A stretch of DNA of 64,000 nt from contig WBMZ01003464.1 in assembly GCA_013400975.1 (NCBI GenBank), positions 19,221 through 83,220 of the forward strand, given 5' to 3'. Shown here piece by piece: positions 40,201 to 51,831 of the stretch. Below the pieces are notes generated by a model, which saw only the letters and a program-made list of their open reading frames with translations, was not told the DNA's origin and made no database searches. Origin of the DNA: Atrichornis clamosus. Its lineage: Eukaryota > Chordata > Aves > Passeriformes > Menuridae. Each line of letters begins with the position of its first letter. The stretch's first letter is position 1. The position numbers and the translations under genes are program-made.

Positions 40201-43200
40201 GCTTTAGTGTGTGAACCACATGCACTCACAGCCACAAATGGAGTGTGAGGGTGTCTCCATGAGCCTGTTGCAAAGCCATTGAGTAGGACACTGGCTAGCA
40301 TAAAGTCGGGAGAAAACTTATTAGGGAGGATTGGAGACATGGAGTTGGCACAGATCCAAGGTTCATGAGGAAGCCTTGGTAAGATAATCAAACTTTTTAC
40401 TATTCTCTCTGTTTCAAAGCAGTCCAGGATCTAGAGGGCATAGGTGACAGTCATCTCGGTCACTCAGCCTCGGAACAGTGAGGTGTGTGGTTCTCACAGC
40501 AGTAATTTCTAATGAACCACTGCCAAGTTACACTATCTTGATCCATCAGAAAAACCAAGACAGTATCCTTGCTATTGTCACCAGCATGAACCTCTTGTGA
40601 CAGACAATTCTTTTTACTTGCGCTCATAGTTCTTATTTCTCTTGTGAAAATTAAGAGTTGGAGTAGTAACATAATTTAAACCCATTTGTTTCAAGCTGAG
40701 AGATACACATCCATGAATGCTCTTTTTTTTTTCCCCTCCATTTTTTTATGTTTTGGGGGACACATGCTTGAGTGATGTCATTTGTTGCTACAGGGTATGA
40801 GTAAGTCTTTTAATAATTTTCTGTTTCATTCTTTCTGAAGAGCACGTGTACACTCTTTTCACTCATCTGCCTCCCTATCCCTGACCTGCTTTTATTTTGC
40901 TTGTTGGTGGTTGCAACTGTTTTGAGTGTATAGAAATGCTGGGCTTGGAAACTGAGAAGGCTGTTCATTGTCGTCAGCAAAAAGCCAAACAATGAGCTCA
41001 GAATCTGGCTCTTCAGTCAGTTTCTAGTAAAAAGGAGTGCAGTGAATAATGAGAATTAAGCCACAAGGGAAGCCAGTGTGCGGTTTGAATGTTGTTTTAA
41101 ATAAGCTGGGAGTGCTGTCAGGAGTGATGAGGGTATAATGTAGCCACAAATGTGCATTGCCTCTTTTTATCCAGTATGAATTGCATGATCAATATAGTCA
41201 CATTTCTGAATATTGAAGAGTCCATTAGGATAGATTAAACCATGTCACTGTCACTGCTAACTTCTTTTAGTCTATTGACATCCACAAATTGAACTATATA
41301 TTTCCACAATTAATCTGAACGGCAAAGTAGTTTAAGTATTGGTACATAGTTTCATAAGTGTAATTATATGTTTTACGTTAAATTCCAGAGATATAATAAA
41401 AAGTTTAATTTAGGATCTTTATGTAGAACTTTGAGGCTGAAATATTTCTTTCTTGTTGCTTTAATACATGTTCTGTTTTTAAAACCACCTGGGTTCAGAT
41501 CTGCTTTTCAATCACATCACTGTGCATGTAGATAACCACCTTGCCTTTCAGAGAGGCTGAGGCTCCCTCTCCAAGTACATGTAGGCTTTTAGTATTTAGC
41601 ACCTCTGAAAAGGAAAATATGGTTCAGGTGGGAAGAAATATTAAATATTATTATAGATGTCTGAGTTTTTAAGTTTTGAACTTGCTTCCATGTTAACAAA
41701 TTTCAGTTGGGGTCTGGGATTCTTCCAAGGTGATAAAAGTGGAAGTGAGTTTACAAGGCAACAAGTTCTGGCACTTTCAGCCTTTGAGGACTTGCTTTCA
41801 GGGAGCTCAGTGCAGAGTGAAGTGTGTGGGCAATGTCACCAGTTGTCTTGAATTGCATGAGAGGCAAAACATAGAAAAAGTCTTCAATATAAGAACCTAT
41901 TTGTCCAAGCCAAATTATTGTGTGTCCAGCCCTTATCAGGCAAATTGGTATTTGTCAAAGTCAAGAAATTAGTTCCTCAGTAGGGTGCTCAGTGAACACT
42001 TCTAGAAGAATATTTATGAAGTAATGCCTCAAGAAGTGCTGTAACCTTTTTAATTTACAGAGAGAAGCATCTGAACTTCCTAGAACTTGTATTCATTAAA
42101 TCAGAGACATATGAATGACATCCTAAAGCCTGTGAAATTGTAAAGTCTTTCCTGAAATTTCCTCTGTGGATTTGGACCTTCACTGAGAAGGGCTTCTGAC
42201 AGAATAGCTGGGGATAGAGAGTGTTAAGCAGCCCCAGGGGCAAAACAGCCCATCAGAGAAATAACCAGAGTGCTTGCAACCAGTGCAGCAAAACTGTATT
42301 TGTGCAGATCACAATGAGACCTGCAGGCCCGCAAGATCTCTGTGGTTGTCTGATGTGCTGGCTTACAGTATATGTTCCATGGAGGAAATCTAGGTTTGTT
42401 TTTCCTTAGGGAAATGAGGTCTTTCCACAAATAGTTCCTCAACACAGGCAACCAGGTCCTCCAAAGAATTCTGAGCTCAGATGTCCGTGGCATAAAAAAA
42501 AAGGCACCTGAATTTTAAAAACTCTTGATCTTGATAATAAAAATGTTTAGACTTCATCCCTTCAGTACATTGTATATAGCTCCTGTTTACTTAAAGAAGT
42601 AATGCACATTTTCAGAGATACATAATGTAGCTCCAGGTAACTGTAGGAACTAGAAGCTTTGGAGGTCTATGAAACTTTAATGTACCTCCCTTTCTGTTCT
42701 TCAGTGAAATCCTGAATTGAGCTGGTTTCGCTTTACCATCTGTCTTTGAGAAACTTGCTTCATTTGTAGGCTAGTCAGGATGAAGAGCTGTAAGAGCTCC
42801 TGCAAGAAGATTGTAGCTAACTTCCTGCCTGTGCAGGTTGGGGTGCTTTCTGTCTACTCTCCCTAATACCAATTTCCAAAAAAAATTACCATTTTGTTAT
42901 GGCATAAACTTTGACATGTCATACAAAGAATATTCATGTAATGTTTTTACTTAAATTTATTTCCCCTGGAAAAGTCTTTTACCACAGGAGGCCTAGGGTG
43001 TTTAACAAATTTGAGGCAGGTCAAATCCATCTTATCACTAATTGCTGTTACTCATATCCTAACGCTCAGCAAAAGTACTATTGACAGTCTTTGGTTATTA
43101 GAAGTTGCAACTGACAATGGTGGCCTAGCATAGATTTTAGTGATGCTTACTCTGCACTGTAGAGAAACCATTTGTTCTTATGGTATTTTTATGCTTGTTT

Positions 43201-44045
43201 TTAAAATGCTTGGCTCTTTTTATCGCTTGGTTTGTTTCTATGGTGATCACTAATTACATATTATAGAGGCAGAAAATGAGAGCACAAATCACACACAGGT
43301 GACAAACGATTTTGTGGATGTCCAACCTATAGATAAGCACCAGGGACTAGGTGCTTAGATCTAGATCAGGTGTTGCAATATAACAATAGCACCTCTTACT
43401 TCTACTGATGTGGAGGCCTTTAAATGTAGATCCATGACTGCATGCTGTGCAGTGAGATGGCTTTGAAATCTCCATCAGGTGACTGACTCTTCGGAAGACA
43501 GCAGTCTGTGATGTCAATGGCAAACTTGAATTCTTGAACATTTTCAAAACTACTCAGAAAATAAAGGTATTGAAAAAAAACCCCAACACTTTGGTCTCTA
43601 AATAGACCACATCTTCAATAATGTGTGGACTATTTATTTTTGCACACTAATCTCAGTATTCTTCTATGCTGAATCTTCTGGAATCCCTAACTATTAGTAC
43701 GTTAGGTCTGGTTTCGGAACTTCCATGTAAAAGTCGAAATGAACAGAGTTCAAGAGAGTTGCAGATTTTTGGGTGTTGTAAAAGAGATTTATGAAGAATT
43801 TGTGAATGTGGAAGACAAAAAAACATCCTGAGCTTTAGGAGAGCATCAGATAGTCAACAGCTTTGGTCTGTACTTGTTCTCCCTCTTTACAGGTGGCGAA
43901 GGTTGTTTGAGACATTTTTTGAGAATATGATCTGTTGCTTCACTTGGCAGTACTAAGAAGCTGCAATGGCCCTAAAGCAAAATATTTATATCTGTTTGAA
44001 ACAGTGACAGACGAACAAAATAATTGACTATTTCTGCTACCGATA

Positions 44046-44064
44046 TTAATAATTAATTAATTAA
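44046..44064. repeat. TTAA/TAAT simple repeat
   Basis: A run of TTAATAATTAATTAATTAA followed by CAAAGC. It is a short AT simple repeat that also makes overlapping TAAT homeodomain-type cores, which is not evidence of function by itself. Confidence 0.7.
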
Positions 44065-46369
44065 CAAAGCTGATATTTAAATCCTATTCATTAGGTTTTA
44101 AAGTTAACAGTCCCTGGAGATCAATCAGAAAAACTCATGTCATTCAAAACAGAGAGAGTTTAGAAAAAATTCTGGAACACTGTGGCAAACTTAATTGGTG
44201 CAAAAGGTGCTGAGCATGTATATTCTTTACCCAAGGCAATAATATTGTAATTAATGTAAAACCAACTGTTGTGGCTTTAAATACCCCTTTTCTCCAACAC
44301 ATCTGTGCAGTCCATGTTTCAAATGGAGAAATAAAATGGCAGCAATTTACCCCAAGCAATTCTACCCATCTTACATCATTAGCACGGAAAGATCTTTAAG
44401 AACAATATTGTTTGAGCTCCACCAGAGGTAAGAGCTCCGAGTGGTTGAAATCACAGTCAAGGTTACTAAAAGTTGAAGTGAATGAACCTAGATACAGATG
44501 CTACCCTGAAAAAAATAATATTGACTAGCACTCTGCACAGTTACATGACAGTGTCTAATACACTGGCAGATATAAACATCTAGAGAGACCAGCACCGTTA
44601 CAATTGATAGCACTGATTGGTACTGTACCAGCAATAGCAGTGCTGAGAAATCCTAACAAAAATTCCCTAATATAGACATAGCCATGAAGATTGAAAAACA
44701 CTGAAAACCCCCAGTATAGAGGACAGCTGGTTGGTGGTAGTCAAATGTATCTATCTGAAAATAGAAAACAAAATATCTGGGGTGGTGTCTGGTTGTATCC
44801 AAATCAATGGCAAATCTCCCACTGACTGTAATTGCCTTGAGTTTCAACCCTGTTTTCTGCATGGACCACTAAGAGAAAGGTGACAGTATTTTTCTCTTTT
44901 TTTTTCTTTTCATTTTCCAGTATTAAAAGTGCTCTGTTTGGAGAACTGCCAGTGACTCTTCAGCACTTGGTCCAGTTTTTAAAAAATCTCTATCAGCCAA
45001 TTAGCTGTTCAAAATAAATACTATCTCTTCAGCTGGCCTGGATAGTTTCTATGGCAGCCCCATATTTAATTTAAACTCCATTCTTTTTCCATTTCTTTCT
45101 TCTCCCTTCAAGCCACCAGCCACTTCACCACTTCACTCTGAAGAGGCTTTTGAAAACAGAATGTAAAAGACCAACTGTTTCTCTTCCTCTGGCAGTACTG
45201 TCCCTTGTAGAGAAAATGCAGGGTCAGTGAAGCTCCATCTATAGTTGTCATTTGCTGTCAGTCACCGTGTCTTTTGCTAGACGCAAAGGACCCAAAATTA
45301 TTTCTGCAGAAACTACATTTAGAATTCGGGACCACTAAATCCCATTTCTTTTCCCACGTGTCCTCTTTACTATTTTGTTTCACAATAAAGCCATTAAGTA
45401 TATTTTAGAAGTCAAAATGTATCTAGAACTGTATTTTGATTTGCTAATTATCACTGTTAATGTTAGCATGTATATATATGCAGATGTGTACTACTCTCCA
45501 ACAACAGAAGTCCAGTGGATTCTGATATTTACACTGTGCTTTTAAGTGCTATGACTCTGAGGAAATACGGTATTAAATACAATAACATTTGACAAATTTA
45601 ATGTTATAAGATCAATAGGGTAATTTTCTTGACTAAATTTCATTAGGAAATCCTACGTTTGTTTCTTTTACTTCTATTTAGTTGTATTAATTTTTTTCAA
45701 ATAGTGAATTTACATGTATCTTGAGATCTGAATGCATGTGCCTATTTGGTCTTGTAGCTTGCCAAACCGTTGTCACGTAAATAATATTTATATTTATTGG
45801 TACTTGGATACCAGAGCGATGGTCAACTTAGATTGAATAGGACTTTTAAAATGAGAATGAGGCAGATCCTAAAATCAGATCTGCTCTGGAGAACTGAACT
45901 TTGCCAAAGCAAACTTAATTTAAGCTTCAGCTCCAGTGCATTTACATCTACTCAATCTGAAACAGTGCAAGTTTGAGTGGAATTTGTACTCATGCTCCTT
46001 CAAACAGGTCAGAAGCCTTGTCTTCATTACATATCTCTTACAGAGCCTCTGGCAATTTTTCAAGCAGTGGCTTCTGAGAAATATCAAAAGTTGGCATTAT
46101 GTTATGACAGAGAAGGTTAAACCAGTTGCTGTTAAAAAGATGATTTCTAAATACCTATGATTCCTTCATTAACTTCTGCAGCCTTAACTGAGAAGAGGCC
46201 TGTCTGTGCTGTTCCTAAAATGGTGACAGAGAGGTCACTCACTGTAGCCAGCCACAGCCTTCCACAGGCATGGAACTGGGCTGTCATGGCATACATGTCA
46301 AACTTCAGCTTTTCCAATCATGTCAGTCACCTAAGTCAGCTGTCAAACACACCTGAGGTGAAGGATTAA

Positions 46370-46465
46370 GACACCTTATTCTACACTTCACCAGTGAGGA
46401 AATTGAGGTGGTGAATGGAACACCACATGGTCCTGGCATTCAGGTCCAAAGTCACAGCTGTCTCC
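46370..46465 (-). repeat. Possible ancient MIR SINE relic, antisense
   Basis: The plus strand shows CAGTGAGGAAATTGAGGTGG and later TCCAAAGTCACAGCTGTCT. These recall the antisense MIR core (GAGGAAACTGAGGCACAGAG and AAGGTCACACAGCTAG) in the right order and roughly the right spacing. The match is weak and I could not align it, so it is only a suggestion. Confidence 0.25.
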
Positions 46466-49400
46466 GCCAGCCTCTAGAACAAACCACTAAAAGCAGAGTA
46501 GGAAATGTTTTGAGGAACTTGCTTTCTTCAGAATGTTGACATCAGCTGAGGAATCTGTGTGATGATTGATGTGTCTATGCATAATCCCAAGAATGCCAAA
46601 AGGATTACCCAAAGTTTTTAGATGTCAGTTACCTGTTGTTCCAAAACATACCCATTTTTGTCTGCAGATAGATGTGTGTGAGGTGATGGTGGACTCTACT
46701 CTGATAGATTTACTCATGATTCCTATCCATTTTTGACACTCAGGCTTCATTACTATAATTCAGTATAACTGAAGGAGTTTCAGATGATTTGTCCTGCGGC
46801 AGTCTTTTGGCTGAGCTGCATGAGTTATTGAGAAAAATCCCCCCTGGTCCATTTTCACTCATTAGTTTCCACTGATTATGGGGGTCTAATGTAAGAGCTA
46901 TGTCCCTCTAAAGTGTAGTGCTGTCTGCTTAGTTACACAGCCTGCCTGCTAAACAGAAGGAGGGAGCAATGAAGTGTCATGTTTGAAAGACTGCTAGAAA
47001 GAATTGCAATTGTGATAGACTGAATTAATGCATTCTTAATGAGAAGCTCTTCTATTACTTTGAAGGGATGCAGGGAAAGAAGTACCTCATGCTCAGAAAC
47101 AGTAAAACTCTGAAAGCTGTTTTTAGTGCTGTTGCAGAAAGAAGGAAATCACTGTAGCACAATTCTTATAAAATTCTTCTTGTAAAAATGCAAATACTAT
47201 GTTAGCATGATGCTTTGATTAAGATTTAAATTCAAATGTGAGATATGTGACTGCTCTGATCCTTACACAATTAAAAGCTTTTGGGACTGTATAAATTTTG
47301 GCTACTTAGCACAAGCCTTGCAATCAATATATAGTCCACTGACAACTGAATGTTTCAAACACCTTGTAATAAATTTTGGATAATAAAAAAATGCAAGAAA
47401 CCCTTTAAATGTACCACAGGTAACTCAAAAGAGTGTTTGCAATGGCTTGGGTGTCCTCAATAGCAGAAAATTTCTTAAAGACAGATCTCACACATTTGGA
47501 GAAAGTGCCCTTGGCCACACTGTGCAGTAGAGGAGGAGGAATAATACAAGTCTGGAGGAGAAATGAATCCTGATTCCACATCCAGCAACAGTTTTCACAC
47601 ACATATGAGGCAGACTCAAGGAATGTCAGTCTTCTAGGAAACATCAGTGTGTCATCCAACAGTCTGTCTCCAGCTCTGACCAAATTCCAGTGCTTCATCA
47701 GAAAGAAATGAACAATTAAACAAGAAACCAGTTGTTACTTTGTACTGTGAGCAGAGAAAAAAATCCTCTTTATCCTCCATAGTGACCACTGGGATTCCAA
47801 AAACATGTATTTAATGCAGTGTAAACAAAGTGCCAGACACATTTTTCAAACCTCATTGGTGTTACAGCTCAGCATATGTTCAAGAACTGAATAAACAATC
47901 TTAACTTTCTATATCTAAGGATTCTTTGCGCATGTTTGTGATTTGTTTGATCAGCATTTAAAGGTCTGTCTCAAAATAATGCTACCTCGTTAGAGAAATT
48001 TGAATAATCCCTTTTGAACCTCACTGTTTGAATTGTTGGAAATCTTATAAATTTGAGACCATATTTACTCATGGCTCAGTTTTCAGACCTGCGATCATGT
48101 GCTAACACTATCATTTTCTTCATTTTGTATTATTTGCATTGTGTATGAGAAAGAATTGACATATTCTTCAGCCTCTTTGTTGCTTAGAAAAATAAGTGAA
48201 ACTCAAATTTTATCTTTATATGACAGATACTCATTGCTCTGAACATCCCAGTAGGTTGTCTCTGCATCAATTCTGATTTAAGCTTGTCTTTTTTAACACA
48301 GGTGACTTTGTTAATTCTATGCACAGAATTCCAGAGGAGGTTCTCTCCAATGGTATTAACACTTCTGTAGCTCTACTAAACATACTTTGCCACATCCATT
48401 GCAGAGCTGCATAACTTCTTTTCACAAATCCACCTTCCTGGCTTTTATACATGCATTTTCCAGTCTTCAGCATTTCCAATTAATCAGTTCCATGTTTACA
48501 CACAGAATTATGCATTGTTTTAAAGGGGCAGCAGGGAGGATTGCGGAATTTTGTCCAATTCATATTATCTGTGCCGACAAAATTGTCTTACTCTTCTCAG
48601 GTGATGAATGCGTCTTTCTTGATCATGTTAAAACCTTCTAACTTTGTGTTGCCCATTAGTTTAATGAGTGTACACCTAATTCTTGCTCTTAGGACACTAA
48701 TAAATGTATTGATTGTTATTAAAACTAATCCTTGAAAGACACAGCCAGCAACTTCCCTCCTTTCAAGTAACACCACCTGTAATATACCTTATTATTGCCT
48801 CTGTTTATCCAGCTTCTTATCCAACTGAAGAATTTTTATACTAATTTGTGTCATTTAGACTCAAAGTATGAGTTTCCAATGATGACGCCCAATAAGCATT
48901 TTATATGATACCTAAATATATTAAATCTGACACATTATCCTTCTCTAAGAAACAAAGTAATGAGTCTAAGCACAGATAATCCCATTGTAATTTCTCCTGG
49001 TTTTAATTTTCATGTGTTTTTATCCCTTGTTTCAAATCTGGTTTAAATGTTCATGGTGCTGAAGTCAAGCTAACAGTCATGATACCACTTGACAAACCTT
49101 CCCTCCCTCTTCTTGGGTACAATTTCCCAATCCATTACTGCATACTTCTGTCATCTAGTATCATCTCCAAATGATACATGTTTAAAATCTTTTCTACTTG
49201 TGCTCGCACCTGCCATTGTCTTCAGTTCTCTAGCAAAAAGATAATATGGACCCAAAGATTTTGTCACACTGAGCTATATATGTTTTGTGGATGTTACAGG
49301 CCTGCGTGCAAAGAGATTTCAGCTTCCTGACAAGTGTCTGTGAGAAAGCAAGGCTTTCTCAAGGATGCTGCAGGAAAACAACCTAAAAGTATTGTAAACT

Positions 49401-49521
49401 ATGGTCTTGTTATGAGACCAAAGAAGAAAACATGAGGTAAGAGTTGCTAGGTCCAATCAATCCCTCCGGGGGGTGGCTGGTCAGTGAACCAATGACCTTA
49501 TGTTAGTCCAGCGTGCTAAGG

Positions 49522-49528
49522 TATATAA
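49522..49528 (+). promoter_or_regulatory. TATA box within the solo LTR
   Basis: TATATAA stands about 90 bases before the LTR end. It is followed 17 bases later by an AATAAA signal, the compact arrangement seen in LTRs with a short R region. It points in the same direction as CAP2 and could start an alternative transcript, but nothing in the sequence shows that it is used. Confidence 0.7.
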
Positions 49529-49544
49529 GCACCTTTGTAAATAC

Positions 49545-49550
49545 AATAAA
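49545..49550 (+). terminator. AATAAA polyadenylation signal in the solo LTR
   Basis: The sequence AATAAAGAGGTCGG lies in R/U5 position of the LTR. Because the LTR is in the sense direction in intron 3, the signal could cause some premature polyadenylation of CAP2 pre-mRNA. Downstream GT-rich text (GTGTCGTTGGTGTCC, about 49582-49596) resembles a downstream element. Use is unproven. Confidence 0.6.
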
Positions 49551-51753
49551 GAGGTCGGTTTGCATCTACATAAGGCCGTCCGTGTCGTTGGTGTCCGGGC
49601 TCGCTAGCGACATGTTTGACTTCCCTTTCAAATGATGTAATTCCCATTGATTTGTCATCATTCTCCTTAGCTATGCTTTCAATATCTTCATGTATATCAA
49701 CTTCCTTGAAATTGGGGAAAAGCATTTATTCAATGACAGATAAGCTATACATCAAGAATAATGTAGACATGCACACTTGCCTTTCAGAGCAGTGTCAGGG
49801 CCGCACTTCATTGCTTTATTTCTTTATTGTTCCAGTAGCTAAAAAGAAGGTCTTTGTTTTACTTTTCTGTGCAAGGTACAGTTCAACAAGACCTTTATCC
49901 ATCATTCCTTTGCTTGTATGTGTTATAATGCCTGAAAAAGAGTTCTCCCTGATAATCCAGGCCTCTTCTTACTCTTTGGGGGTTTTGTGCCTATTCTTAG
50001 TATGTTGCTTTCATTGTTTATTCATTCAGAGACTCTAGCCCTTTCCTAGTTTCTCCATCCTGCCCAGTGCACACATATTATTTCCAGTCTTAATGTAAAT
50101 CCACCCTTTCCTGCATTCAAATCAGTAAGTTCTTCAGGCCAATCATCTTCTTTCACTGATTTTTCTATTTTCTAAAATTTTTCCTTGTACCAAGCCTTAG
50201 TTATAGGCTTATTTTTGTCCATCTTGCAATTTAAAAAGCACAGAATTCATTCATAATCACTTCCTCCTCAGGAACATCAGGTTTTTTTCTCAGCTGTTCT
50301 ACAAGGTTCTCCTCACACACACACAAAAAAGTGCCTAAGCTTAAAATAACCCACACTTTGTTTGTTTATGAATTTCTGTACCAAAAAACCAGTCATCTGA
50401 AATGTCTGAGAATATCTAAACCTTGCTATTATTGATGGTATTTATGTCTCTGGAAAATTTAAGTTTCCTATGCTCATACAATTTCCCTTATTATTTCTTT
50501 CTTTATCTATTTAAAGAGATGATTACACCCTTCCAAAACTCAGCCTGTCAGACCATATTATCCCCTTCCCCCCAAATGCTGTCCAAGCTGGGTCTCTTTT
50601 ACCATCTTCCTTGCAGCAACTTTCATCCTACCAGATTATGTTTTATTCATGCCAGCACATTTTAAGATGAATAAACAGAATTTGGCTCTTTTACTTTGCT
50701 GCAGCGTCAAATTTCCTGACTTTTATGTATTTTAAGTTGCATCCACGTAGGCCTGTATATATAAGTTCCTTGTTTTCTTTTTAGATTGAAGAAACCTCAA
50801 GGAAAACCAGCATAAGCTTCTCCACCCTTTCACGAAGTGATTATAAATGTACCTATTCATATTAGATTAACTTAACAGGATTTGGTTTACTTTGGTTTTT
50901 ATTTAGCAATAAACACTAGTCATGAATAATTCTTTTCTATACCAGTAATGCTTTCTCCTAGTCACTACTTACCCACCTGGATGAGGTACAGGTGATACAG
51001 AAATACTGATTCTGTATTACTGAATTAATACTGAATTAAGGTACATCATTCAGAGGGTACAGAAAATGTGTAGAGTTCGAATAAAAGATCGGAAGTTTGA
51101 ACAGTAGGGAACACCCAGGAGTGTAGAGATTTATCTCCCATCCACACTGGTAGCGTGTAAACATGCTGTCAGGTGCAGCTTTAACCCAAATTCTAGAGCT
51201 CTGTGAGGGGAAATCTGCCCAAAAACGTTCAGTCACCATCTCTCACAGGCATTGATCTTAGAGTCTGCCCACAGATGATGGGCAAGGACTAAATTACAGC
51301 ATAGTCCCTCAGCAAATGTGCCAAGCTCAACTCATCTTAAACATCACGGCAGCCTAAGTTACGGTTCAACAGAAAGCTTGCAGGTTGCTGTTCTCAGTAG
51401 TAATAAGTTCTTACCATGCACTTGGGTATAAGCATCACCTTGAAAATGCCTAGACGTTCTCAGAGTGTTAAAATTAATTCTCCTGTGACAGAGCTTAGAA
51501 ATTATAACCAAAAGCCTGCATATCAACTTGTTTTATTTCCTACCTAAACAAGATAGGGAATTTAACCTTAGATGTAAAAAAAAATTTATATCTAAGCTAG
51601 TACTTTAATACATTTCTTCCAGTCAGTGTTACTGTGATTTAGACGAGAAGCAGCAAGAAAGATTTGAACTGTCACACTTGACTCTGAGCTGCCACGAAGA
51701 GGCATTGGAGGTTACAGGCTAATGTTTCATTTATATTCCTCCTTTTGTTACAG

Positions 51754-51831
51754 GCAGAGATGGTACGTGCTGCTTTCCAAGCGCAGAGATCTTTCTTGGT
51801 GTTAGCATCTCAATGTCAAGAACCTCAAGAG
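51754..51831 (+). CDS. CAP2: CAP2 exon 4: helical folded domain continued
   Basis: Flanked by TTTTGTTACAG and a GTAAGG donor, 78 bases, 26 residues (76-101), phase 0 at both ends. The residues include AEMVRAAFQAQRSFL and then ASQCQEPQE. The AFQAQRxFLxxASQ stretch is characteristic of CAP2; the paralogue CAP1 has a different sequence (about GLKLERALLVTASQ by memory) at this place, so this exon is the best evidence for CAP2 rather than CAP1. The next exon should begin near a NDV-type start followed by LLKPIS, and no such segment was found before the right edge, so the gene continues outside the window. Confidence 0.95.

Larger units (their letters stand above)
49281..49617 (+). mobile_element. 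Solo LTR of an endogenous retrovirus with 5-bp target duplication
   Basis: The LTR spans 49286-49612 (327 bp). It begins TGTGGATGTT and ends CTAGCGACA, so it has the TG...CA termini of retroviral LTRs with imperfect inverted ends (TGTGG/CGACA). It is flanked by an exact TGTTT duplication at 49281-49285 and 49613-49617. Inside are a TATATAA box at 49522-49528 and an AATAAA signal at 49545-49550, giving U3-R-U5 order on the plus strand. No gag, pol or env lies next to it, so it is a solo LTR left by recombination between two LTRs. About ten CpGs survive in an AT-rich intron, which hints at a fairly young copy. A 5-bp duplication fits ERVL-like or some other classes better than alpharetroviruses (6 bp). 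The family cannot be named without a library search. Confidence 0.9.
34266..51753 (+). other. CAP2: CAP2 intron 3
   Basis: About 17.5 kb, GTAAGT to TTTTGTTACAG, phase 0. It contains a 327-bp solo LTR (49286-49612), a TTAA run near 44.05 kb, a possible ancient MIR relic near 46.4 kb, and a markedly T/C-rich plus strand over about 48.3-50.7 kb. No other exon of CAP2 and no embedded gene is recognisable among the short open frames. Confidence 0.9.

Noticed and set aside
49516..49725. Minus-strand 69-codon frame crossing the LTR end
   Set aside because: It spans the LTR border and target duplication, so it is a composite of unrelated sequence.
49616..50038. 140-codon plus-strand frame after the LTR, considered as a retroviral remnant
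   Set aside because: It starts outside the LTR after the target duplication and shows no gag, pol or env motif.
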